A stretch of 7,092 bases of DNA from Sulfurimonadaceae bacterium (lineage in GTDB: Bacteria > Campylobacterota > Campylobacteria > Campylobacterales > Sulfurimonadaceae): assembly GCA_026193155.1 (NCBI GenBank), contig JAPHSI010000226.1, positions 1 through 7,092 on the forward strand, in the 5' to 3' direction. The first letter of the stretch is position 1; the number at the start of each line of letters is the position of its first letter. Below, piece after piece: positions 1 through 6,071 of the stretch. The notes under the pieces are model-generated. The model was not told the origin of the DNA. It worked only from the letters and a program-made list of their open reading frames with translations, and made no database searches. The position numbers were made by a program, and so were the translations under genes.

Positions 1-1
1 G

Positions 2-109
2 GAGAAAAATAAACTTAGAGGTATAGATATTGATGTTATAGTTGATGGAAAGTATGAGGTTGGTAGAATCTTGGTTGATAAGATGATGGTTTGCAATATG
101 AGGGATTAA
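2..109 (+). CDS. C-terminal fragment of an unidentified protein, cut by the window edge
   Basis: An open frame enters from the left edge and runs 35 codons to a TAA at 107-109. The residues read EKNKLRGIDIDVIVDGKYEV followed by GRILVDKMMVCNMRD. It is soluble in character, with alternating Ile/Val/Asp that suggests beta strands, and has no membrane segment. Codon use is A+T-rich like the rest of the window, and the frame ends just before a convergent gene, so it is probably the true end of a real gene. I do not recognise the family and give no function. The stop codon sits in the loop of a GC-rich hairpin described separately. Confidence 0.55.
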   Translation, partial: EKNKLRGIDIDVIVDGKYEVGRILVDKMMVCNMRD

Positions 110-116
110 ATCCCTC
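100..116. terminator. Hairpin between convergent genes, possible bidirectional terminator
   Basis: GAGGGAT (100-106) and ATCCCTC (110-116) form a perfect 7-bp stem around a 3-base loop, TAA, which is the stop codon of the upstream + strand gene. It lies between convergent gene ends, 9 bases past the pyrE stop, where a shared terminator is expected. The weak point is that neither strand has a clean run of T after the stem, so it may instead be an mRNA 3'-end stabilising hairpin. Confidence 0.35.
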
Positions 117-125
117 GAAGTAAAT

Positions 126-734
126 TTAGTTTCCGCGTGATCCAGGTTTGATAGCTTCGCTACCATCTTTACAAAGTGGACACTCATCCGGAGCATACAT
201 TTCAAATGTAAAATCTTCTAATGCAAAGAACGGTATATCTTGCGGAAGTTTACAGTTTGGTTTAGTCTCAACCAAGCTATTCTCACGTTTACAAAAACCA
301 CGGTTAGCTAAAGCAGCTACACCGACAATCTCACCACCTAGACTTTTTACAACTGCTGCAGCTTCCATAGCACTTCCGCCTGTTGTGATGATATCTTCAC
401 ACATAAGTACTTTTTCGCCTTTTTTGACTTCAAAGCCACGGCGGATATTCATCTCACCCTCAACTCTTTCGGCAAATATATAACGGACATCAAGAGCCTG
501 TGCTAATGCAAATCCTGCAATAAGACCGCCCAAAGCAGGAGCACAAACTGTGTCTACTTGAAGTCCGCTCTCTTTGATTTGTTTTGCTAAAGCATCAGCT
601 AAAAGTTTAGCTGTTTTTGGATCTTCTAAAACTTTTGCAGATTGTAGGTAAAACTGAGAGTGGTTTCCACTGCTTAGTTTAAAGTGACCCTCTAAAAGAG
701 CCTCCGCATCCATATATATTTTTTTTATATCCAT
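126..734 (-). CDS. pyrE: Orotate phosphoribosyltransferase
   Basis: This 202-residue cytoplasmic enzyme is expected to join orotate to PRPP, giving orotidine 5'-monophosphate and pyrophosphate in de novo pyrimidine synthesis. The type I phosphoribosyltransferase PRPP loop is clear at residues 109-121 (VLMCEDIITTGGS, with the acidic pair E113/D114). The N-terminal segment GHFKLSSGNHSQFYLQSAK (16-34) is the usual orotate-PRTase substrate region, and FAERVEGEMNIRRGF (87-101) is the flexible-loop region. The C-terminal end carries CPLC (185-188), which with C147 and C161 could form a metal or disulfide site; this ending is, as I recall, typical of one PyrE subgroup. The ATG overlaps the frr stop in a TAATG junction, so translation is probably coupled. 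It is the last gene of the secG-frr-pyrE unit. Length and motifs look complete. Confidence 0.95.
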   Translation of the reverse strand: MDIKKIYMDAEALLEGHFKLSSGNHSQFYLQSAKVLEDPKTAKLLADALAKQIKESGLQVDTVCAPALGGLIAGFALAQALDVRYIFAERVEGEMNIRRGFEVKKGEKVLMCEDIITTGGSAMEAAAVVKSLGGEIVGVAALANRGFCKRENSLVETKPNCKLPQDIPFFALEDFTFEMYAPDECPLCKDGSEAIKPGSRGN

Positions 735-1291
735 TAAACTTTAAGAACCTCTATCTCTTTGGCTTTAGCATCTTCATCGATTTTAGCTATATATTTATCA
801 GTTAGTTTTTGTATGTTGTCTTGTGCAGATTTTGATTCGTCTTGAGTTATCTCTTTATCTTTTTCAAGATTTTTAATTGCATCGTTTGCTTTTTTTCTAT
901 CATTTCTTACAGATATTTTTGCATCTTCAACCATAGTTCTCATCTGTTTTACAGTTTCTTGTCTTTGTTCAGATGTCATTGGTGGGAAAAAAAGCTTTAT
1001 AAAGTCACCGTCATTATTCGGATTAACTCCAATATTAGCACCATTTATAGCAGCTTCAATATCACCTAAAAGATGCTTTTCCCAAGGGTTTATTGCTATA
1101 GTTGTTGCATCTATAGCCGTAACTGAACCAACTTGGTCAAGTGGAGTCATAGTACCGTAGTAATCGATTTTTACATTATCAAGAACTGTAGTTGTAACTT
1201 TTCCTGTTCTTAATGTTTTAAAATCTCTATGCATGTGTTCAACACTGCCTTGCATCTTCTCTTCACATTGAGTATAAACATCATCTAACAT
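734..1291 (-). CDS. frr: Ribosome recycling factor
   Basis: The 185-residue product matches the standard length of ribosome recycling factor, which acts with EF-G to split the post-termination ribosome. Family landmarks are FKTLRTGKVTTTVLDNVKID (24-43), the domain II segments around AINPWEK (66-72) and GVNPNNDGDFIKLFFPPMT (88-106), and the basic helix VRNDRKKANDAIK (128-140) containing the conserved arginines that contact the ribosome. The helical N- and C-terminal parts would form the three-helix bundle. A Shine-Dalgarno sequence, AAGGG, overlaps the secG stop codon about 9 bases before the ATG, tying the two genes together. Its own stop shares one base with the pyrE start. Confidence 0.96.
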   Translation of the reverse strand: MLDDVYTQCEEKMQGSVEHMHRDFKTLRTGKVTTTVLDNVKIDYYGTMTPLDQVGSVTAIDATTIAINPWEKHLLGDIEAAINGANIGVNPNNDGDFIKLFFPPMTSEQRQETVKQMRTMVEDAKISVRNDRKKANDAIKNLEKDKEITQDESKSAQDNIQKLTDKYIAKIDEDAKAKEIEVLKV

Positions 1292-1303
1292 TGTAAGTAT
1301 CCC

Positions 1304-1627
1304 TTATTTTGAAGTATTTGTTTCTTTTGCTGCAGGTGCAGCTACCGGTGCTACAACATTTGTATTCTCAGTTAGGTTATCTACAACTGAATCTTCAGCC
1401 GATTGAGAATACATGTATCCTAAAGTAATTGTATTTACAACAAATAAAAATCCGATTGTAAATGTAACTTTTGCTAAAAAGCTATTTGGTCCTTTTGCTC
1501 CAAAAACTGAGTCGTTTGAACCACTATATGCTCCAAGACCGATGCTTGAGCTTTTTTGTAATAGTACAGCGATTACGATTAAAACCACTAAAACTATTTG
1601 AACAATAAGTAAAAAACTAGTTGTCAT
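1304..1627 (-). CDS. secG: Preprotein translocase subunit SecG
   Basis: This is a 107-residue inner-membrane protein that would assist SecYE and SecA in protein export. Two hydrophobic helices (about 5-23 and 52-72) flank the conserved cytoplasmic SecG loop, LLQKSSSIGLGAYSG (22-36) continuing to NDSVFGAKGPNSFLAK (38-53). The tail after residue 75 is hydrophilic and Ala/Pro/Thr-rich, which is normal variation for the family. The ATG has an AGGG ribosome site 8 bases upstream. It is the first gene of the secG-frr-pyrE unit, with a sigma-70 promoter and a short structured leader upstream, and it is transcribed divergently from the zinc transporter genes. Length and motifs look complete. Confidence 0.94.
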   Translation of the reverse strand: MTTSFLLIVQIVLVVLIVIAVLLQKSSSIGLGAYSGSNDSVFGAKGPNSFLAKVTFTIGFLFVVNTITLGYMYSQSAEDSVVDNLTENTNVVAPVAAPAAKETNTSK

Positions 1628-1642
1628 TTATAAATCCCTGTT

Positions 1643-1666
1643 TGGCTTTGCAATGTAGCGAAGCCA
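1643..1666 (-). promoter_or_regulatory. Hairpin in the secG 5' leader
   Basis: On the - strand TGGCTT (1666-1661) pairs with AAGCCA (1648-1643), and inside it GC pairs with GC after one C/A mismatch, leaving a 6-base loop. The hairpin lies between the predicted transcription start (about 1675) and the secG ribosome site (1639-1636), leaving the latter free. It could stabilise the mRNA 5' end; any regulatory role is inference. Confidence 0.35.
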
Positions 1667-1681
1667 TAATTAAAGTTGCGA

Positions 1682-1709
1682 ATTATATCTAAAAAAAGCT
1701 TTAATTCAA
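1682..1709 (-). promoter_or_regulatory. Sigma-70 promoter of secG-frr-pyrE
   Basis: Read on the - strand, a -35 element TTGAAT (1709-1704) is followed by a 16-base spacer with an oligo-T run and a perfect -10 TATAAT (1687-1682). Transcription would start near 1675, giving a leader of about 48 bases. The T-rich stretch before the -10 fits promoters of Campylobacterota, where periodic T-rich sequence often replaces a strong -35. Confidence 0.7.
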
Positions 1710-1713
1710 AATA

Positions 1714-1722
1714 GGGTATAAT
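1714..1722 (+). promoter_or_regulatory. Promoter (-10) of the znuA operon
   Basis: GGGTATAAT contains a perfect -10 hexamer at 1717-1722. No recognisable -35 lies 16-18 bases upstream (the region reads AAAAGC), so the promoter relies on the -10 and flanking AT tracts, as is common in Campylobacterota. The start would be near 1729, only about 18 bases before the znuA ATG. The upstream part is shared with the divergent secG promoter. I looked for a Fur/Zur-like dyad and saw no convincing one; GTATAATAC around the -10 is only a short 4-bp-arm palindrome. Confidence 0.6.
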
Positions 1723-1746
1723 ACAAAAAAAATTGACAGGCAAAAT

Positions 1747-2685
1747 ATGGGTTTAAAAAAAATAATATTTATACTTTTTATTCTAATCTCCATAGTTTCA
1801 TACATTGTACTTAATCCAGAGAAAAATCATAATATAAGTACTAAAAGAGATAGTATTGTCGTAAGTACATTTGCACTTTATGATGCGGCTAAGAATATTA
1901 GTAAAGATAAGTTTGAACTATCAAGTGTACTGCCTTTTGGAACTGATGCACATAATTATGAAATAACACCGAAAAAAATGGCTAAGATTCAAAATAGCTC
2001 TTTATTTGTATATAGCGGAGCATCACTTGAACCATGGATTTCAAAAATATCTTCATCCAACACCTTAGATATGTCAAAATATGTGGATTTAATCCACTTT
2101 GAAGAAGATGAACACAAGCATGAGCATCATGGACACGCTCATGAAGAAGATGAGCACGGGGAAAAGATAGACCCTCATTATTGGTTAGATTTAAATAATA
2201 TGATAAAAATATCTGAAAAATTAACAGCTGAATTTTCTAAACTTTCTCCAGAAAATAAAGATTTTTTCGAATCAAATAAAAATGCGTATATTAACACTCT
2301 GACAAAGATGCATGAAAAATATAAAAAAGATTTTAGTACATGTAAAAAAGATACCATAATTGTAAACCATAATGCTTTTTCATATCTAGGTAAATCGTAT
2401 AATTTTCATATAGAGTCCATAAATGGTTTATCTACCGAGAGTATGCCATCCCCTAGCGATGTTAAACATATCCTTCATAAAATAAAAGAGAAAGAGATAT
2501 CGATTATATTTTTTGAGAGTTTTGCAAGTGATAAACTAATAAAATCTATTGCAGACGATGCAGATGTTAAAGTTGATATTCTTCAACCACTTGGAAATAT
2601 TACTAAAGATGAAAAAGATTTGACATATATTCATATTATGAATGAAAATATAAGAAAAATCAAACAAGCATTAGAGTGTAGATGA
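1747..2685 (+). CDS. znuA: Zinc-type ABC transporter substrate-binding protein, ZnuA-like
   Basis: This 312-residue protein belongs to the cluster A-I metal-binding lipoprotein family (ZnuA/TroA/PsaA) and would capture a divalent metal, most likely Zn2+, in the periplasm and pass it to ZnuB. Residues 5-22 form a hydrophobic signal or anchor without a lipobox cysteine. Likely metal ligands are H69 (GTDAHNYE), H144 (DPHYWLD) and H208 (VNHNAF). A His/Asp/Glu-rich loop at 123-137, with seven histidines, precedes H144; such a loop is the usual mark of zinc rather than manganese binding. The position that is Asp in the common LDPLG motif is Gln here (LQPLG, Q280). Two cysteines, C199 and C311, remain. 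A modest AGG ribosome site lies 6 bases before the ATG. The stop overlaps the next gene as ATGA. Confidence 0.88.
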   Translation: MGLKKIIFILFILISIVSYIVLNPEKNHNISTKRDSIVVSTFALYDAAKNISKDKFELSSVLPFGTDAHNYEITPKKMAKIQNSSLFVYSGASLEPWISKISSSNTLDMSKYVDLIHFEEDEHKHEHHGHAHEEDEHGEKIDPHYWLDLNNMIKISEKLTAEFSKLSPENKDFFESNKNAYINTLTKMHEKYKKDFSTCKKDTIIVNHNAFSYLGKSYNFHIESINGLSTESMPSPSDVKHILHKIKEKEISIIFFESFASDKLIKSIADDADVKVDILQPLGNITKDEKDLTYIHIMNENIRKIKQALECR

Positions 2686-3446
2686 ATTTTAAATTACCGA
2701 TTTTTGATGTAAAAAACCTTAGTTTTACTGTAAATGGTATAAATATTTTATCAAATGTATCACTGCAAATTTTTAATTCACAGTATATTGCTATTATTGG
2801 ACCAAACGGTGGTGGTAAGACAACATTAGTTCGTTTGCTACTTGGCCTTGAAAAGCCAAGCAGTGGGAATATAAAACTTTATGGAAAAAAAATATCTCAG
2901 TTTAAAGAGTGGTATAAAATAGGATACGTCCCGCAACGTGCCGCACATGTAGATGCAAACTTCCCAGCGACAGTTTTAGACATTGTAAAAATGGGAAGGA
3001 CCGCTCAACGGAAAGTTCTCTCAAGTATGAGTACAAGAGATGAAAAGTTAGTTGTAGAATCAATGGAGCAGATGGATATAACGCATCTAAAAGATAAAAT
3101 GGTCGGTACACTTTCAGGTGGACAGCGTCAACGTGTTATGATAGCTCGTGCACTTGCATCTGAACCGGAAGTTTTGATATTGGATGAGCCAAATACAGGG
3201 GTAGATGTGGCATCTCAAAATAGATTTTATTCACTTCTTCGCAAGTTAAACAAAGAGAGAAAAATAACTATTATTTTCATAACACATGATATAGGTGTTA
3301 TAGCTGATGATATTGCAAGACTTTTTACGGTTAATCAAAAAGTTATAACTTGTAATAATCCAAAACAAGCACTTAGTTGTGATGAGATGAGTGATCTTTA
3401 CGGTATTGAAGCTCATTTAATCCACAATCATAAACATGGACATTAG
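2682..3446 (+). CDS. znuC: Zinc-type ABC transporter ATPase, ZnuC-like, with His-rich tail
   Basis: A 254-residue ABC ATPase expected to power metal import with ZnuB at the inner membrane. All nucleotide-binding motifs are intact: Walker A GPNGGGKTT (40-48), Q-loop Q85, signature LSGGQRQR (144-151), Walker B VLILDE (164-169), D-loop NTGVD (171-175) and the switch histidine H202. The aromatic stacking residue would be in the strand before Walker A. The final residues, HLIHNHKHGH (245-254), hold five histidines in ten and could bind zinc on the cytoplasmic side; that role is inference. The start overlaps znuA by 4 bases (ATGA), implying coupled translation. The His-rich end is followed directly by the znuB start region. 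Confidence 0.9.
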   Translation: MNFKLPIFDVKNLSFTVNGINILSNVSLQIFNSQYIAIIGPNGGGKTTLVRLLLGLEKPSSGNIKLYGKKISQFKEWYKIGYVPQRAAHVDANFPATVLDIVKMGRTAQRKVLSSMSTRDEKLVVESMEQMDITHLKDKMVGTLSGGQRQRVMIARALASEPEVLILDEPNTGVDVASQNRFYSLLRKLNKERKITIIFITHDIGVIADDIARLFTVNQKVITCNNPKQALSCDEMSDLYGIEAHLIHNHKHGH

Positions 3447-3447
3447 T

Positions 3448-4248
3448 ATGGTAGAGATGCTCTCCTATGATTTTATGCAACGTGCTTTTTTAGCAGGAAT
3501 CATTATAGCTACACTTGCTTCTATAAGTGGTACATTTGTTGTACTAAAGCGTTACTCTATGATAAGTGAAACACTTGCCCATTCAGCTTTGGTCGGGGTC
3601 GCGGTTGGTTTGGTTGCAGGTTATAATCCTCTTTGGATAGCCGTATTAGTTGCATTGTTCTCTGCATGGCTTATAGAGTATCTGCGCTCAAATTTTACAA
3701 TATACTCAGATGCAGTACTCGCTATTATGCTCTCCGGTTCACTTGCTTTAGCTGTTATTATAGTATCACTTGGGGGCTCATTTAACAATTCACTTATGTC
3801 ATATCTCTTTGGTTCTATTTTATCGGTTAGTTATGAAGATGTTATAACCATATTTGTATTTGGTTTTATAGCACTTGCTATACTACTTACATTTTCTAAA
3901 GAGTTTTATTTTATTGCTTATGATGAAGAGATAGCTAAAGTAAGTGGTATAAAGGTAAAATTACTAAACTTTTTACTTGTTAGTGTAGTAGCTATAATTA
4001 TCGCCCTATCTATTAGAATAGTTGGTACATTACTAATTGGCGCACTCATGGTTATACCGACAGTGTCTGCTTTGCAGTATAAATTTGGATTTTTTAAAAC
4101 GACTATACTTGCTTTAATATTTGCCCTTATAAGTGTTGTTCTTGGAATGTCCATATCTTATCACTTTTCGCTTCCAAGCGGTGCTACCATAGTTTTATCT
4201 GTTCTGGTAATCTTTATATTTTCACTTATTATAAATAAAAAATCATGA
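3448..4248 (+). CDS. znuB: Zinc-type ABC transporter permease, ZnuB-like
   Basis: This is an ABC-3 family integral membrane permease with about eight hydrophobic segments. Numbering from an upstream ATG at 3436, family motifs are SETLAHSALVGVAVG (44-58), SYLFGS (122-127), the DEEIAKVSGIKVK coupling region facing the ATPase (163-175), VGTLLIGALMVIPTVSA (196-212) and PSGAT (247-251). Two starts are possible. ATG 3436 overlaps znuC by 11 bases but has no ribosome site. ATG 3448 begins one base after the znuC stop, has GGA at 3438-3440, and gives the N-terminus MVEMLSYDFMQRAFLAG, which resembles family members, so I prefer it (266 residues). The gene ends in an ATGA overlap with the next gene. 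Confidence 0.88.
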   Translation: MVEMLSYDFMQRAFLAGIIIATLASISGTFVVLKRYSMISETLAHSALVGVAVGLVAGYNPLWIAVLVALFSAWLIEYLRSNFTIYSDAVLAIMLSGSLALAVIIVSLGGSFNNSLMSYLFGSILSVSYEDVITIFVFGFIALAILLTFSKEFYFIAYDEEIAKVSGIKVKLLNFLLVSVVAIIIALSIRIVGTLLIGALMVIPTVSALQYKFGFFKTTILALIFALISVVLGMSISYHFSLPSGATIVLSVLVIFIFSLIINKKS

Positions 4249-4946
4249 AAATATCTCAAGAGTTTTCAAAGTATGCCAAATCATATGGTTCATATAATAT
4301 TATTCAAAATAAAGTTATAAAACATCTGCTCTCAAAACTCTCAACACATACAAACATGCCAAAAAATATCTTAGATTTAGGTTGTGGAGATGGCAGTTTA
4401 TGTAGGTCTATAGATTGGAAATATAAACATTTTACAGGTGTTGATTTTGCTCCCGGAATGTTAGAGTTGCATCCAAAATCAAAGAAAATAGAATGCATCT
4501 ATGGTGACTTTAATGATAATGCACTTTTTGAAAACCTTCTAACATATAATTATGATTTCATTTTCTCAGCTTCTGCACTTCAGTGGGCAGAAGATTTAGA
4601 TAGTGTTTTTAAAAATATTAAAATATTAGAGGCACCTATAGCACTTGCTATTTTTACGGCAGGGACTTTTAAAACATTAAATAAAATAGCCGGTTTAAAT
4701 CCGATTTTAAGAGATGTAAAAGAAATAAATAAGTTGCAAAAAAAGTATTTTGAGGCTAATTTTGAAGTTATAAACTATAAGTTAGAATTTGAAAATACAA
4801 GAGAGATGTTCAGATATATAAAAAAAAGTGGTGTAAGTGCATCTAGAAAAGTTTTAAATTATAAACAAACAAAAGAGTTGATTAATAACTATCCTCTAAA
4901 CTATTTAGAGTTTGAAGTAGTATATATATCATCAAAAGGTATTTAA
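4245..4946 (+). CDS. bioC: SAM-dependent methyltransferase, BioC-like
   Basis: A 233-residue class I methyltransferase. Motif I, ILDLGCGDG (42-50), binds SAM, and VDFAPGML (66-73) supplies the acidic residue for the ribose. The rest resembles malonyl-ACP O-methyltransferase BioC, which masks malonyl-ACP as a methyl ester to start biotin (pimeloyl) synthesis: the N-terminal FSKYAKSYGSYNIIQ (7-21), SALQWAEDLDSVFKNI (110-125), the AIFTAGTFKTL segment (135-145) and MFRYIKKSGV (188-197). The match is by memory of the family pattern, and a different small-molecule methyltransferase cannot be excluded. It overlaps znuB by ATGA and the next gene by TAATG, so it is translated with the zinc transporter. 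No other biotin gene is in the window. Confidence 0.68.
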   Translation: MKISQEFSKYAKSYGSYNIIQNKVIKHLLSKLSTHTNMPKNILDLGCGDGSLCRSIDWKYKHFTGVDFAPGMLELHPKSKKIECIYGDFNDNALFENLLTYNYDFIFSASALQWAEDLDSVFKNIKILEAPIALAIFTAGTFKTLNKIAGLNPILRDVKEINKLQKKYFEANFEVINYKLEFENTREMFRYIKKSGVSASRKVLNYKQTKELINNYPLNYLEFEVVYISSKGI

Positions 4947-5677
4947 TGAACTTTTATGCAGTTATTATCGGTACGGAGATTTTAAATAGCAGACGTGAGG
5001 ATAAGCATTTTGACTTTTTAAAAAGAGAACTCGCTAAATATGGACACGAACTTTTTGCTTCTTTCATTATTAAAGATGATAAGACACTAATTAAAAATAC
5101 TTTCGAGATGATAAAGAAAGATAGAGATGCTATACTTTTTTCCTTTGGTGGTATTGGTTCAACTCCTGATGATTTAACGCGTGAAATAGCTGCAGAAGTT
5201 TTTACATCTAAGCCACTCCAAACAAATGAGAAATTCAAACAAGATATTTTGGATAGGTTTGGTGATGAAGCATATCCTCATAGAATTCATATGGCTGATA
5301 TACCAGCTGGAGCAGAACTTATTTTTAATCCTGTAAATAATATGTCTGCTTTTTCTTTAAAAAGTAAATTATTTTTTGTTCCAGGTTTTCCTTCTATGGC
5401 TCATCCTATATTAGAGAGTATAATAAGTGAAAAATTTAACCAATCAGAAAAGAAGTTTCGTTATACTTTAATAGCTGATACCAGCGAAAATACTTTGATA
5501 AGTTTGATGAATCAACTGCCGGATGAAGTTGAGTTGTCATCATTACCAATGTTTATGGACTCTAAACCATTAGTGGAATTATCATTAAGTGGTTATGATA
5601 AAACTTTGTTAGAGAAATATTTTCATATGTTTGAGACAGAATTATCTTTAAAAAAGATTGATTTTAAAAAAGTGTGA
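4946..5677 (+). CDS. MoCF/CinA N-terminal domain protein (COG1058-like)
   Basis: This 243-residue protein has the molybdopterin-binding (MoCF) fold found at the N-terminus of CinA. Motifs are IIGTEIL (7-13), GGIGSTPDDLTREIA (68-82), MADIPAGAELIFNP (116-129) with NNMSAF after it, and FFVPGFPSMAHPILE (143-157). The CinA C-terminal nicotinamide-nucleotide deamidase domain is absent, so this is a stand-alone version; the remaining 80 residues are probably a short alpha/beta extension. In characterised CinA proteins the COG1058 domain acts as an ADP-ribose pyrophosphatase, but the substrate here is unknown, and automatic annotation as a competence or molybdopterin protein should be treated cautiously. 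It is the last gene of the znu run (TAATG junction) and its 3' end overlaps the convergent gene by 14 bases. Confidence 0.82.
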   Translation: MNFYAVIIGTEILNSRREDKHFDFLKRELAKYGHELFASFIIKDDKTLIKNTFEMIKKDRDAILFSFGGIGSTPDDLTREIAAEVFTSKPLQTNEKFKQDILDRFGDEAYPHRIHMADIPAGAELIFNPVNNMSAFSLKSKLFFVPGFPSMAHPILESIISEKFNQSEKKFRYTLIADTSENTLISLMNQLPDEVELSSLPMFMDSKPLVELSLSGYDKTLLEKYFHMFETELSLKKIDFKKV

Positions 5678-6071
5678 TTATCTCTTTTTCTAAATCATAT
5701 AATTCATAGCGTATGTGTTTAAACTTTTCACTCTCTTTTAGAGTATGCAGTTTAAAGAGCTCTTCTAAAACTCTTGAACTTTCTTGTGCCCGTTTGAAAT
5801 TTGCGACAACTATTGCTTTTAAATTTTCTCTTTGCATCTCTTCATCCATAGTTGGACGTAGCACATCGTTTATACTGTCACGATGTTTTAGTAAAGCATC
5901 TATATCTTCATAAATAGCTAAATGTCTTAAATGTTTAAGTTTTTGTGAGAGTTCTTTATTGTTATGTAAATAACGTAGTAGGTCTTCTACAACCCTGATA
6001 CCTTCTTTTAGACGATTTAGGTTTGCGTCTATCACCCGATATATCTCGGGCGATAAATTAGTATTACTCAT
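5664..6071 (-). CDS. thiD2: Stand-alone ThiD2-like hydroxymethylpyrimidine phosphate kinase
   Basis: A 135-residue, almost wholly helical protein resembling the ThiD2 family, which phosphorylates HMP-P to HMP-PP in thiamin synthesis and is often found fused to thiamin-phosphate synthase ThiE. Signature stretches are RVIDANLNRLKEGIRVVED (12-30), HRDSINDVLRP (63-73) and the internal echo VVANFKRAQESSRVLEEL (88-105). No ThiE barrel follows, so only the kinase part is present; it may be labelled thiamine-phosphate pyrophosphorylase in databases, which would be misleading. I chose ATG 6071, which has GGGA a few bases upstream and overlaps the BI-1 gene by 8 bases. A longer frame from a TTG at 6089 has no comparable support. 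The 3' end overlaps the convergent MoCF gene. Confidence 0.72.
   Translation of the reverse strand: MSNTNLSPEIYRVIDANLNRLKEGIRVVEDLLRYLHNNKELSQKLKHLRHLAIYEDIDALLKHRDSINDVLRPTMDEEMQRENLKAIVVANFKRAQESSRVLEELFKLHTLKESEKFKHIRYELYDLEKEIITLF

Noticed and set aside
148..483. 111-codon open frame on the + strand inside pyrE
   Set aside because: It lies entirely opposite a clearly recognised gene, has no family resemblance or ribosome site, and is explained as a shadow of pyrE codon use.
1681..1746. Zur or Fur operator in front of znuA
   Set aside because: I searched both strands for a dyad of the usual length and found only short palindromes (AAAGCTTT at 1695-1702, GTATAATAC at 1716-1724) that are too weak to call.
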